Shown here piece after piece: positions 47,259 through 58,352 of a stretch of 64,000 nt of DNA. The position numbers and the translations under genes are program-made. Numbering within the stretch: the stretch's first letter is position 1; each line of letters begins with the position of its first letter. This DNA comes from Lunularia cruciata. Its lineage: Eukaryota; Streptophyta; Marchantiopsida; Lunulariales; Lunulariaceae. The stretch spans positions 76,136,001 to 76,200,000 of the forward strand of contig OX419757.1 of NCBI GenBank assembly GCA_948567375.1, given 5' to 3'. The notes below the pieces were generated by a model. The model had not been told where the DNA came from, did no database searches, and saw only the letters and a list, made by a program, of their open reading frames with translations.

Positions 47259-47935
47259 AGTGGCATTTGCAGTCATATGTTGTTTAGTGCTCATTAGTTC
47301 TAAGAATAGATAAAGCAAAGTGATGTGAAGTAGTGCTTGTCGCTTGAGCTTGATTTCGAGTATCAACGTTGTACTTGTGTTTGTGAGTGTGTGGAGAATT
47401 TTGAAGTGCAAGTCAGTGTGCTTGTTGGATGTTGGATTCTGCAACTTGATCTTCATTCTATGTGTTTGATCTTGAGTGAAGTGCAATCGAAGCAATGCCT
47501 TGACAAATCTGAGAGGAATTGTAGTGTTGGTAATATTCTGCATTTGTGAGTGCAGTGCAAAGTTGATGTGAAGCAATTTTGATTGAGGAAGTTGTGCCTT
47601 TAGTGGAGGGGTGGAACACAATTTTGAGGCAAAGTCTTTTTGTAGTGAAGTGCTGTTTTTGGGAGAGCCTGAATCATCACAATCAAGATTGTTTGGAAAG
47701 ATTTGATGGAGTTGTGATTAAGAAGTGTTAATTCATGACAAGGCTACGAGTCAGTGCTTGTTACTCTCTTCTATGTGTGGTTTCTACTTGAGATATTAAA
47801 GATGCAACCAAGAAGAACTGCATGTTACTGTTTGACTTTGTATTTGACCAATTCTAACTAGTATCTCTGTAGGAACAAACTTTACTTACCCGATTTACTA
47901 CAAAAGTGATATTTGCCGGGTTGTCACATGACTTT

Positions 47936-47953
47936 TGGCACCGCTGCCAAGGA
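47936..47953 (+). promoter_or_regulatory. Family B primer-binding site
   Basis: TGGCACCGCTGCCAAGGA lies eight bases after the LTR end. It is a variant of the TGGCGCCGTTGCCGGGGA-type PBS of Athila/Tat elements (tRNA-Asp). It proves that 44145-47928 is a 5' LTR and not a gene region. Confidence 0.8.
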
Positions 47954-48536
47954 TACAAATCTCGGAAGTGGAAGAATATGAAGCCAAATTTGAAACTGGG
48001 TATCAATGCAATATGAATGTCTGCATCGAGAGAACAATGAGAAGAGAGAGCTCAAAGACGAGCATTGCAGCATGAAGAAGACGAATGTCTGAACGTCCCA
48101 TCCACTATTGATGAAACCAAACGGGAGGCGTTGGACTTTCAACTCCTTCACAAAGTGCAAGAAGCCTTACAAGAGCTGACCATAAGAAACGCAAAGGTGG
48201 TTGGCAAGGCTACTTTGCATCTCCCTCTTCGTCCAAGAAGAAGAAAGACTCAAGTGGCCAAACATATGCATTGTGGCCTTGTACACCGACTTCCCCTAGA
48301 GCTATAAAGGAAGTCACATCCTTAAAGAACTTTGTTTGAGAAAAGACAGCATGAACACTTACGGAAGAAGAGTGTCAACATCTTCTACGAACAATTCCTT
48401 GGTTGTCTCGAAGGAATTTTGAAGAACACATCAAAGGTGTTGATCCTGAATCTTCCACCTGGGTTGAAGTTGACACTCTCATAGAAGAAATTGTCAAAGA
48501 AGATCCCACCTTGAATTTGACAAATTGGAACCCCTA
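47954..48536 (+). pseudogene. Leader and possible Gag N-terminal extension of B3
   Basis: About 580 bases between the PBS and the gag core. Partly readable charged stretches occur (48065-48307, LHKVQEALQELTIRNAK). The last part, ending TNWNP before a TAG at 48537-48539, is in frame with gag, so Gag probably starts upstream of 48550. No domain recognised. Confidence 0.5.
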
Positions 48537-48539
48537 GGC

Positions 48540-50205
48540 TGACAACACGGTGTCAATTCCAGCTAATCCCTCAGTTCCATCAAGTTCAACACTACCTCAG
48601 CCAATCCTAGTGCATCAAACAATGACTTCATTGCCCGTCACCCGACACGCTTATCAAAAATATAAGAGGACGGAACAAGACAAAGACCCCGATGAATTCA
48701 TCAAAGAATTTGAAGTCATCTCCTTTGCTAACAAGGAGCATGACTCGGCGGATTGACTACAAATTTTTCCAAGTTTGCTCCAAAAGAAAGCTCAGAGCTG
48801 GTACACCCATGTGACCCAAAAGGGGTTTGTACCGGCAGACTGGGCAGACTTGAGAAACAACTTCCTGGAACGATTTTGGGAGGTTGACTACGACACGAGT
48901 GTCTTCGGTGCACTCAATGATTTAGACCAAGGCAAGAAGGAGAAGTTGAGAGACTACTCTGAGAGGTTTATGGCACTCTTGAACCGAGTTCCCAAGCAAT
49001 CGGGGGTGGTGGGTTACTCCGATGCCCAAGCTATCACCTGGTTCCTCGAGGGACTTTCACCGGAGATCCAAATCTTTGCAAGGGAGAGGAATGTAACTTC
49101 CCTTGACAAAGTACTCAAACATGTTGCTCGTTACGAGGCGGCCCACTCTCAGTTTTCCAGCAACTAGAGAAATCAGGAGAAGAAAGGCAAGAAGCCCTGA
49201 AGGAGAGCTTTACGCAGCACATCCCACTCTTCAGAAGAATCCTCCATGTCTTCAAGCTCTTCTTTGGAATCCAAAGAAGAATCAAAGCCAAGACGAGTAA
49301 GAAGACGTGGGGGTAAGAAACCAGTGACTCCTCCAGCAAAGAGTGTACATAAGGCGGATACCAAGCTGGATGCCCTCATCAAGGAGTTTTTGGATTTTAA
49401 GATCCAGATGATTGGGGCCAAAGACAGAAGGAAGGCGCCACCATTTGGAAGATCAAATGTATGTTGCACCGCATGTGGCAAGTCAGGCCATGCAAACACG
49501 AAATGCAATACTCGTAATGCATTCCCGGTGCAGCAAATTGATTGGGTTCCGGGATGAAGCAAAATTCCGGGCACCAGTAAGAAGAAGCATGATCTCGAAG
49601 AACTCAGTACGACCTTGTCGTCTTCCAGAAAGGCAAAGAGACTGCACCGAAAGGCAATTCTTTTTGCCAAGGAGGAAAAGATCCTTTCAAAAGCCAAAGC
49701 TAAAGCCTTGCAGAAACAACTAAAGGAGGCACTACTCAGGACTTGGGAACTGAGTTTGGAAGAGGAGACAAAGACAAAGTCTCCAGTTTTTTTGGCGGAC
49801 ATCTGATCCGAAGTAAAGAGTTTGATCCAAGCCAAGGTGGGCCAACCCAAGGAACCTCGGGTTAAGGCCACTAGCAATCCCTTCACCATTTTGAAGCGTC
49901 CTGAAGTCAAGATGGAACATGGAGAGACTTCAAACCCGAAGCCAAAGGCAAAGACAGTCAAATTAGGAGGAGTACCCCAATACAATATTGTAGCAAATCT
50001 GGCAGCCACAAATGCCAACGTTACATTTAAGCAATTGTGGGAAGATAACAAGCTGTACAAGCAGCAACTGAATTTGGCCCTCAAAAAGGTGAGGTCGATG
50101 TCAAAGAAGGAACTGCCTACTATTTATCGTATTGAACAAGAAGATTTGGGATCTCCCGAGGTGGATGTGGAGATTGCAAGGTGCATGATCACATCGATAC
50201 CCATT
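48540..50205 (+). pseudogene. Family B (B3) Gag
   Basis: In one frame, broken only by stop codons. Capsid: KRTEQDKDPDEFIKEFEVISF, AQSWYTHVTQKGFVPADW, LRNNFLERFWE, LRDYSERFMALLNRVP, AITWFLEGLSPEIQIFA. Then an S/E/K linker, then a complete zinc knuckle CTACGKSGHANTKC (49465-49506). A lysine-rich helical region follows (RKAILFAKEEKILSKAKAKA). In-frame stops: TGA 48754, TAG 49165, TGA 49198, TGA 49555 and TGA 49804. No frameshift is seen. Capsid assembly and RNA packaging are the family role. Confidence 0.88.
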
Positions 50206-50457
50206 GATTCGGGGTCCGGTGTGAAAGTCATGACCAAAGATACTGCAAATCGACTTGGGTATTATACGTTTGACCCAACACCCCGAGTTTTGAAATTTGC
50301 AGACCAAACCAGGAGACGGCCTTTGGGCATACTGTCAAATATAACTACGATCATTGAAGGGCTGTTCTTCAAGTTGAACTACATTGTGCCGTGACTAGTG
50401 ACAAAGATTGGTTACCCTCTGTTGATCAAAAGACCCAGGTTGTAAAGTGCCCAAGTT
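50206..50457 (+). pseudogene. Family B (B3) retropepsin
   Basis: IPIDSGSGVKVMTKDTANRLG: the catalytic DSG sits at 50206-50214. LKFADQTRRRPLGILSNI and FKLNYIVP follow, then a TGA at 50392 that ends the open stretch. The frame is the same as Gag and RT. The catalytic triad is intact, unlike in C1. Confidence 0.8.
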
Positions 50458-51576
50458 GTGGTGGATTGGCATCAGCAGAAGTTAAGATTCAACAACATTT
50501 CGTCCGAAGATCAGAAGCTGGTGACTGTGAGTTGGATGAAAGTTCCCCACCTTGGGGAAACAAGTTCATTGGAAGAGGATGACGAATCCAAAGACTCATT
50601 GTCTTTGTCCTCAGACAAATCCAAAGACGAAGTCCAAGTGAACTATTTGGAATGTTACGAGGTGAATGTCAAAGACAAAGATCCATATGACCTCGCCCCG
50701 GGTGAACCTAACTTGGAGGAAGGGGGTTTGATGGCAGCTTGCCTTGAGTTAAGCCGAGTAAGCCACATTGGAGGAGTCATCAACCCCGATGACTGTCAAG
50801 ATGTTGTATTGACTGAAGGAAAAATTTTAAAAATTTCAAAGACAGTCACTTCGAAGGAGTTGGCAGGATACACTACCTTGTTCATAGAATTCCAGGATGT
50901 ATTTGCCTGGTCTATTGATCAAATGCCGGGTATTCCACAAGAATTTGGAGAACACCGGATTGATCTGGTTGAAGGTGCAATTCCAGTTTGGCAAAGACAA
51001 TACCGCCTGAACCCAAAGTACTCGCTTTTGGTGAAAGATGAAATTGACAAGTACTTAGGAGCCGGAATCATCTTCCTTGTCTTAAGCAATGAATGGGTCT
51101 CTCTCATTGTCAATGTCCCGAAGAAGAAAACAAGGAAGATCCAAGTGTGCCAAGACTTCCGGAAGTTGAACGCAGTCACAAGGAAGGATCATCATCCCTT
51201 GCCTTTTACCGATACAATTTTAGATCAAGTAGCTAGTCATCCTTGTTATAGCTTTCTCGATGGATTTTCAAGGTACAATCAAGTATCCATTCAAGAAGAG
51301 GACAAGGATAAAACCACATTGACAACCAATTGGGGCACTTTCACTTACAATCAAATGCCCTTTGGGTTGTGTAATGCTCTCTCTACTTTCCAACGGATGA
51401 TGAATTCAATCTTCAAAGATTTCCGGTGCAAATTTATGGAAGTCTTCATTGATGATTTTTGTGTGTTTGGGCAAAGAGATGTACATTTAGATTACCTTCA
51501 CCAAACTTTTGAAAGGTGTTGTTTTGCCGGCTTGTCATTACACCCGGAGAAATGCTTCTTTGCAATGAAGGAATGA
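50458..51576 (+). pseudogene. Family B (B3) reverse transcriptase
   Basis: A 372-codon open stretch. Domains in order: an acidic linker (EEDDESKDSLSLSSDKSKDE); YTTLFIEFQDVFAWSIDQMPGIP; RT entry YRLNPKYSLLVKDEIDKYL; NEWVSLIVNVPKKK; CQDFRKLNAVTRKDHHPLPF; WGTFTYNQMPFGLCNA. The catalytic motif is FIDDF (51445-51459), then LHPEKCFFAMKE before a TGA at 51574. The motifs place it in the Tat/Athila side of Ty3/gypsy. It is in frame with Gag upstream and RNase H downstream. Confidence 0.9.
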
Positions 51577-52187
51577 ATTCTTCTGGGGCATTGGGTGTCA
51601 AGCCAAGGTATTGAAGTTGATGTCGAGAAGGTTAAAGTAATCGCAGCTTTGGAATCCCCGAAGAACATCCGGGAGCTGAGAGCCTTCTTGGGACATGTCG
51701 GATACTATAGATACTTTGTGTCAAATTATGCGGTGCTTGCTGCACCCCTTACAAAGCTTTTGAAGAAATCTGAAGACTATCTGTGGGAAGCAAATCAAGA
51801 AGAAGCTTTCCAAGTGTTGAAGAAGAAGCTGGTTGAAGCACCAATTATGAGGGCCCCAAATTGGGACGTCCCTTTTCATGTATATGTGGACACTTTGTCC
51901 ATGGTCATTGGAGTTGTCTTAAGTCAGAAGGACAAAAAGAAGAAGGACTACCTGGTGTATTATGCCAACCAACAACTTTCAGTTTTTGAAAAGAACTATT
52001 CAATTACAAAAAAAGAAGCACTTAGAATGGTGTATGCTTGCAAGAAATTTTGCCACTATGTTTTGGGATACAAGTTTGTCTTCTATGTTGACCATTACGC
52101 ATTGCAAAATTTGGTCAAGAAGGCAGATTTGTTTGGGAAAATTGCAAGATGGATCTTGTTGTTACAAGAATTTGCATATATTGTATA
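51577..52187 (+). pseudogene. Family B (B3) RT thumb and RNase H, truncated
   Basis: ILLGHWVSSQGIEVDVEKV and LRAFLGHVGYYRYFV close the RT. RNase H reads VPFHVYVDTLSMVIGVVLSQ (catalytic region with VYVD), YYANQQLSVFEKNYSITKKE and YKFVFYVDHYALQNLV. It ends at LLLQEFAYIV and a TAA (52186-52188) made exactly at the junction with the next LTR. Integrase, polypurine tract and the first ~80 bases of that LTR are missing. Confidence 0.88.
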
Positions 52188-52514
52188 AGGAATGGACGGA
52201 AGTGACTTTGGAGAAAATCTGAAGAAGTCAAGATCGGATCCAATGATGGAGGTACTCAAGAGAGAGGTATGACAGAAGAAGTCCAAAGAGCATTGTCTTT
52301 GGATCGGGAAGCACAAGTGATACAAAGACCGTCTAACAACCTTGGTACGTGGCAAGAAAGTACACTTCAAGAAATGGCGGAGGCAAAAGAAGCATGTCTT
52401 GACAGTGACAAAATAACAACACGCAGAAGAGGGGAAGTCGACTTTGAAATTGACTGAAGAATGACTGCAATTCGGGGTAATATAAAATTGTGATTGCATA
52501 GAGACAAGTTGAAT

Positions 52515-55033
52515 ATGTCAAGTAAATTTCAAATTCCTTTGAGTAATTGTCCTGCAGTAATGCGTGTCACGAAGCCAATTGAAAGTGCAATTTTCTGAAA
52601 TCTAGAAGGGGTTAGAGTGTCTCGTCCAGGAGAAGACATAGTCTTTCAATGCCAAAGAACAAGTGAGCAGATCATGGGAAAGAAGGTCATGAATGCTCTG
52701 GCAATGCAAAGTTTCACAATTTGTAGGTTAGATGTTGTAGCCAGAATTGAAGTCTTGAATAGACTTCATATTACATTTTTAGCGTGGAACTGGAATTTCA
52801 GTTTCCCAGGAGTCATGGCAGAGATAGCTGCTTGTAATTGTGAGGAGGGCCCCAAAGTTGAAGGAAAGAGAGGGAATCCGGCTCAATGGACTAAGTCAGA
52901 TTGGAGGTTAGTGTTGGAGAAGGAAGCAAGAGAACCGACGGGGATCACCTTCTATCGGAAGTGTGATGCTGCAGAAGAAATGGCAGAGATCCAAAATTCG
53001 TTCTTTGCCCCGAGAACAACAAAGGGTTACAAGGTGGAGTCCTATCGGGACCCAATTAGATGAAGTATTTTGGGGACGATTATGGCCATGTTCAAACCAG
53101 AACGGACGACTTACATGAACATGCAGCAGGCGGTCTTCTTCCACCAGATGTTTGTAGGAGTAAAGGTGAATTGGGCAAAGTGTTTTCACCAACAAACGAG
53201 GCAAATGGTGGTCAATTGGAGGACATGTTTGCCTCCACATTATTTCACACCATTTGTAGCACATTTCTACTTTGGGTTGAATTTGCTAACAACTGAAGGA
53301 GAGGCATTGCATGGTGTTGCATTTCCATCCTAATTTAAGATGGGAAGTGGATGAAGAAGAGGGAAAATATATGACACACTTGCAAGCTAATGATGATCAC
53401 TTTGTGAAGACGGGAAAATGGAAGATGGAAGAAGTCACAAGTCCAAAGAAGAAGAAGTGCAGTAAACCCAAAGAAGCAAAGTCACCTCCAGCTCAAAGGA
53501 AGACCCAAAGAAGATGGTGAGACAAGCATCATCGGAATCCAAGTTTGGAGGAGAGACAAAGTCACAAGGAGAGGAATCAGAAGAAGATGAATGCACTTTA
53601 CAAAGTGAGAAGTCTGGAAGTGAGAGTGAGGGAGAACCTGAGGTTCACAAGTGTTTGGAGTAAGTGAAGCTTGCCATGCGATGATTGACAGAGTACCCGG
53701 AACAATGAATCATTGCGTAGCCTTGGTGGTGGAAGAGAAGGGGCCAGAAAAACAAAAGGAGTACCCTACGGGGCCAAGTTCAATTGGTAAGGAAGAAGAA
53801 AGCTCGAAAGCAGTGTCTCTGAAGATACAAAGATCACGACTTTGACAGAAGGAGCTGATGGAAGAGGCAAGGTTTGAAGACGGGGACAAAGACAAAGAGA
53901 ACTTTGGTGGGATACAGTATCTAACAAAGGTTGTCACCTTATTGTTGGAACTGTTGAAGGAGCAACAGAGGGTAATTCCCCAAGATCATAGAAAGCTGAA
54001 AAATAAGTTGTAGGTGGTGAAGTATCTCTTGAGGGAACTGAAGGGGTTGTAGGAGCAAGAAGTCCAAAGAAATGAGGAAATTGAAGAACTTTGGATGGAT
54101 GCAATCTTGAAGAAGAAGACTTTTGAGATGTTGCAAGAGAGTTGTGAGTCAAGAAGGAAGGAATTGTAGAAGCAAGCTGAGGAATTGAAGGAGCAGGTGA
54201 TGTTGCTGAGCAAAATGAAAGAGGAAGTCAGTGCTATGCGCATCAAGAGTATTCATTTGAAGGCGACGGCAGCGATAATGGAGCAGGAATTGGACAGCTT
54301 GAAGAAGAGTGCAGCCGGGAAGGATCAAGCATGGCAGAGAGAGTTAGCAGTTAGGCATGAAGAAGAAGAAAGATTATGCAAGCTGGTACAAAGTGCTGAG
54401 TTACAAAGTTTACAGTATGTGGAGGAGAAAAATATGCTTGCTATTGAGTATGAAGACGTGTTAAAGATGTACCGCAAACAGCTGAAGGCAGAGCAATCTC
54501 AAGGGTATGAGTCAAAATTGGTAGGAGAAGTGGCAGGAAAGTTGCGAGCAATCTTGAGCACGGAGGCTGAAGGGAGATTGGAAGAAGCACGTCTACATGA
54601 GCTAAAGTTGCTTGTACAAGAAACTCGGAAGAGAAGAGCTAAAGATGTAGATATGAACACTTTGCTGATCCGATGAAGGGAGTGAGTAGATCGGAAAATG
54701 TTAGAAGTAGGAGACAATATCAGTCTTAGATTGGATTCAGTTAAATCAGAGTTAGAGAGAATTAAGGGTAGTGTGACAGCGGGGAGGAAATCCAATGTTG
54801 CAGAAGTAGGAATACAAGTGTCATCAGACTTGTTATTTGAGACATTAGAGAAGAGTGGGTCGGGAGATGATGAAGTAGAAGGATTACCCATGAGCTCAAT
54901 TGTAGATTGTAGTGTAGAAGTAGTAGAAATAGTAAAGGAGTTGGTAGAATTAGATGTACCCAAAGAAGGAGAAGTAGTAGGAAGATCATCGGGTTTGAAA
55001 GCCGATGATGAGGTAGACATCGGATCGGGGTAG
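52515..55033 (+). pseudogene. Family B LTR-encoded coiled-coil protein (B4 copy)
   Basis: Begins MSSKFQIPLSNCPAV (ATG 52515), then VSRPGEDIVFQCQRTSEQIM, ITFLAWNWNFSFPGVMAEI, GKRGNPAQWTKSDWRLVL, TTKGYKVESYRDPI (52617-53063), and PPHYFTPFVAHFYFGLNLLTT (53070-53333). A lysine/serine-rich linker follows at 53400-53850. The coiled coil is open at 54185-54676, and the C-terminal block at 54698-55033 contains LFETLEKSGSGDDEVEGLP and ends LKADDEVDIGSG. The stops at about 52597, 53060 and 54674 and a few indels are the lesions. It is the most complete copy of this subfamily. Confidence 0.72.
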
Positions 55034-55152
55034 TAACAGTTTTGAGATAAGAAGAGGCAGATATGAAGAGATGGATTGTCAATTTGGATCTACAAGTAGG
55101 AAGAGATGTTAGGAAGCAGTGCATTAGTAGGAAGAACTGCCGTTTGCTTTAG

Positions 55153-55160
55153 TATTTAAG
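55153..55160 (+). promoter_or_regulatory. TATA-like box of the B4 LTR
   Basis: TATTTAAG, 674 bp before the LTR end and about 120 bp after the stop of the coiled-coil frame, in the same place as in the other family B LTRs. Confidence 0.6.
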
Positions 55161-55827
55161 GGGAGCATTCACATTACTATGTTGTTCAGTATTCAAATTT
55201 CTGAAGATAGATAAAGCAAAGTGTTGGTTTTCAGTGCTTGTCGCTTGAGCTTAATTCCGATTGTCAATTCCGTGTTTGTGTTTGTGAGTGTGTGGAGAAT
55301 TTCAAAGTGCGTGTCAATGTGTCTGTGGATGTTGGATTCTAAAGCCTTGATCTTCATTCTGTGTGTTTGATCCTGTGTGAAGTGCATTAGAGCAATGCCT
55401 TGACAGATCTGAGAGGAATTGTAGTGTTGGTAGTATTCTGCGTTTGTGAGTGCAGCACAAAGTTGATGTGAAACAATTTTGATCAAGGAAGTTGTGCCTT
55501 TAGTGAAGGGGTGGAACACAATTTTGAGGCAAAGTTGTTCTTTGCAATGAATTGCCGTCTTTGGGAGAATTTGAATCATCAGAATCAAGATTTGTTTGGA
55601 TAGAATTTGATATGTTGTGATGATGTGTGTGTGTATTTGTGACAAGTTGTCAAGATCGTAAGCTTGTTACTCTCTTTTGGGTGTAGTTGCTACCTGAGAG
55701 ATTAAAGAAGAAACCAAGAAGAACTACATGTTAGACTTTGTATTTGACCAATTCTGAATTGTATCTTTGTAGGAACAAACTTTACTTACCCGATTATTGC
55801 AAAAGTGATATTTCCTGGCTTGTCATA

Positions 55828-56600
55828 TCCACCAACTTGCACATGATATGAATTTGTTATTGTCACAATGGCTTGAGCTTCTCACCATAGAGCTATCAAT
55901 TAGATGACCGGGCTGAATCTGGACAATGAGATCTCCACTTGTGATGTACTATGCAGGATCTCAAATGAATACCCCTCTATATTGGTCTTCTATAGCTCCA
56001 AATAGACAATTATAGCCTTCTCAAATATAAGAGGCTACGCACCAAAGTCTAATAAGACCCTCTATGGTGTATAGACCTTCCTTGAATGTCCCACCAAATG
56101 GAAATTCCTCTTTTAGTTATCCAATAAGACAACTTCAAGTATGAATTGTGCTTGCTTAAAGATAGGTCTAGTTGGTGACTCCTCCAATCTAATTGCTCCT
56201 ACTTACCATAAAACACTTGTCACTAAGAGGATCTCATGCTGCTCAACCAAGTTATCTCCACTATCAACCACCTCTGCTCTAGTAGTAGGAACCACGTCAT
56301 ACTTACTCTCACAAAGTGACAGCCAACTAGAACACTAGAGCTAGGTCAACTCCCAATGTAAAAATGTCACAAGTTAAGAAAAAAAGGAAGCACATAATCA
56401 TCTTATCCACCCCCAACATCATGCTAGACTTAATCTATGTAGAAGTAGGTGGCTGACTAGAATCTAGTCTTTCATGTACTCCATCACCACCTACCACACT
56501 TGTTTCAAGATATCTAGGAGCTATAGATGTTGTTTGTAGTGTCCCAAAGATGTGAAAGATTGGGGGAGTCTGACCTATCTACCAGCCTATCCTCTTGTGT
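55828..56600 (-). pseudogene. Family F protease region
   Basis: Minus strand: RPIFKQAQFI, then RVLLDFGA-stop-PLIFEKAI at about 56030-56085. This is a retropepsin active site (VLLDSGAxPLxLG type) with DFG where DSG/DTG is expected. Several stops and frame changes surround it. It ends at 55827 against the B4 LTR. The RT that should follow is absent, and RNase H-integrase of the same family lies at 39900-41376. Confidence 0.55.
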
Positions 56601-57959
56601 GTCCAACTCCATTGATGCTCCTCTAGGCTTTGGAGCATGTATTGCAGTCCTAGTCACTATGGTAGATGCATCTCCCTATGCTACTCTACACATAAAGTCC
56701 AAGATGTCTCTATTACTAGCATAAGAGGTAGATGCCTTAGCATCTAAATCTGATCTCCTCTGAGCTATGGCCATGCTAGCTAATCTTTGCTCCAATTGCT
56801 CAATCCAAGTAGCCATGGTTGTATTATAAGCAAGGGCAAGTACAACATCCTTGTTAGGTGTGAATCCTCTACCACCTCCTTAACCACCTTGTCCTTCATA
56901 ACCTAGAGCTCCTCTACCACCTACCATAGCAACCTACCACTTTGTAACTCCAAGTGAAGGTCAAAGCATTAGTCACTAATGTGACCAAACTTATGGCAAT
57001 GGTCACACTATCACTATGTTTGTAATGATGCACAAATGATATCATGTTTGCTGCCCTTAGTGCACTCTTTCTTGTGATAAGGTCCACCACAAGTCCAACA
57101 AGAAACACCACCACTCATTGGCTATTGTTGATATGAAAATAAAGGTAAGGGTCTACTACACTAGGCCCTCTACTCATTCCATAGGATCTGGGCTATCCAC
57201 TCTGTCCTCAATGGCCCACATGGCATGGTGCGCTCTATTGCACTCTTGAAGAAGTAATAGTTGTGGATGAGGTCTCCCTACTAAATCCAGATGTCACCAT
57301 TCTCTCCTCCATTATGTTGAGCTTAAGGCGCTCAATCAAACTAAAGGCCACTACCAAAGTGGGTGAAGTAGCCTATAACAACTTAATATCATGTACTCTA
57401 TGTTGCAACTCCATAAAATCCATGTCCAAGATCCCATACCAAAAGTGGACCTCCTAGGCCAATAACTCCCTAAGTGAAACTGATCAGCCATCTCATGCGA
57501 GTGTATGCCTTGCGTAAGCTCTCTCCTTCCATTAGAACTCCTGCAAGCTCCTTAGCATGTTTGTCCGCACTCCCTAGTAGTTCTACCTCAAGCACTACAA
57601 GAACTCCACCATAGGGTTACACTCCAATATTGCACCACCTCCTTTAGTGGTACTCTTACTTGTAGCAACACCATATCCAACTAGTGCATCTCTCTTAGAT
57701 CCACCAATGTTACAAGAGCTAGAACTTGTGAGTACTACTAATCTTCCCTTAGTAATTCAGCTTGAAGTGATGAAGATGTAGTTTAGAGACCAATATTGTC
57801 TCCATAGCTTGATCTCCTCCAAGTAATCTTTCTTGAATCCATTAGTAGACCCTCCAAGTCCTGAAACGACCCTTTCTATACCATGAAGGCTATGAACAAA
57901 GTTGGGTTTTGTATCTACTATAGATCATACCAAGTATTGAACTCTTGGATGAAGTCATC
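56601..57959 (-). pseudogene. Family F Gag C-terminus with two zinc knuckles
   Basis: At about 56985-57110 the minus strand reads CWTCGGPYHKKEC, a CX2CX4HX3C variant of the knuckle. After 21 codons it reads CDHCHKFGHISD-stop-C, a second knuckle of CX2CX4HX4C spacing with a stop at one variable position. Paired knuckles are usual in some gypsy Gag proteins. The surrounding sequence is a proline/serine-rich linker in several frames with many stops. Confidence 0.55.
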
Positions 57960-58352
57960 CTACTCAATGAGATCCACTATACCATAGTAGCACATGGGGC
58001 CTTTGGTGGCTCCATAGATCTTATCCATGTCCCACAACAACAATGTGGATACATCTAGTGCATTCTCAACTAAATCAACTATTATATCAAACTTCAAATT
58101 AGAGTCACTCTCCTCTCTCATTAAGACTTGAGACACATACTTATACCAAGTGCTTTTTTGGGTTAATCCACTATGTACTATAGTGATATCTCTTATGGAA
58201 TTACCAAAGGACTTTATCATGACAATGTAACTCAAGCCATAATTGTAACCACCACAAGTACCCCACCAAGGATCACCACCAAGTGCCGTCACCAACCAAA
58301 CACCACTCTTTAATGTACCTCTTATTGGAACTAAACTGGAAGAAAAAGTCAT
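57960..58352 (-). pseudogene. Family F Gag-like N-terminal region
   Basis: An open stretch of 130 codons: SLVPIRGTLKSGVW, MIKSFGNSIRDITIVHSGLT, WYKYVSQVLMREESDSNLKFD, NALDVSTLLLWDMDKIYGA and GPMCYYGIVDLIE. The alternation of helices and the position upstream of the zinc knuckles suggest the capsid region of family F. The assignment rests on position and on resemblance to plant gypsy Gag proteins I recall, not on a defined motif. Confidence 0.5.

Larger units (their letters stand above)
44145..47928 (+). mobile_element. Family B 5' LTR (B3)
   Basis: A 3784-bp LTR from TGTGGTGCCCACA to ...GCCGGGTTGTCACA, followed eight bases later by the PBS. It has the same termini and length as solo LTR B1, and the same subfamily (both start with GAAGTGTATAGAGAAGTCGGATTGCGCC). 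It inserted into the A2 leader. U3 is about 3.1 kb and contains the long reading frame; R-U5 is about 0.68 kb. Confidence 0.93.
52188..55827 (+). mobile_element. Family B LTR lacking its first ~80 bp (B4)
   Basis: The 3' border is ...TTTCCTGGCTTGTCATA (CACA mutated to CATA). The 5' border lacks the TGTGGTGCCC terminus. The first bases, AGGAATGGACGGAAGTGACTTTGG, correspond to 63465 in B6, 81 bases into that LTR. Its 5' part is of the B6 subfamily and not of the B3/B1 subfamily. The flank on the right is family F, with TCCAC next to it, which does not match CCTCT left of B3. It is therefore not the original 3' LTR of B3. Confidence 0.85.

Noticed and set aside
44145-47928. The coiled-coil protein as a host gene family with retrotransposons inserted nearby
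   Set aside because: The frame is enclosed by LTR termini and target duplications at B1 and B2 and is followed by a PBS at B3, so it belongs to the repeat. Ancient capture of a host gene remains possible.
49173-50084. A 303-codon open stretch on the minus strand, among the longest in the window
   Set aside because: It lies exactly antisense to B3 Gag, which has clear capsid and zinc-knuckle motifs on the plus strand. Its own translation is Cys/Leu/Ser-rich with no domain.
52188-55827. B4 as the genuine 3' LTR of B3
   Set aside because: The LTR 5' subfamilies differ, the outer 5-bp flanks differ (CCTCT against TCCAC), and about 80 bp of LTR plus integrase are missing at the joint.
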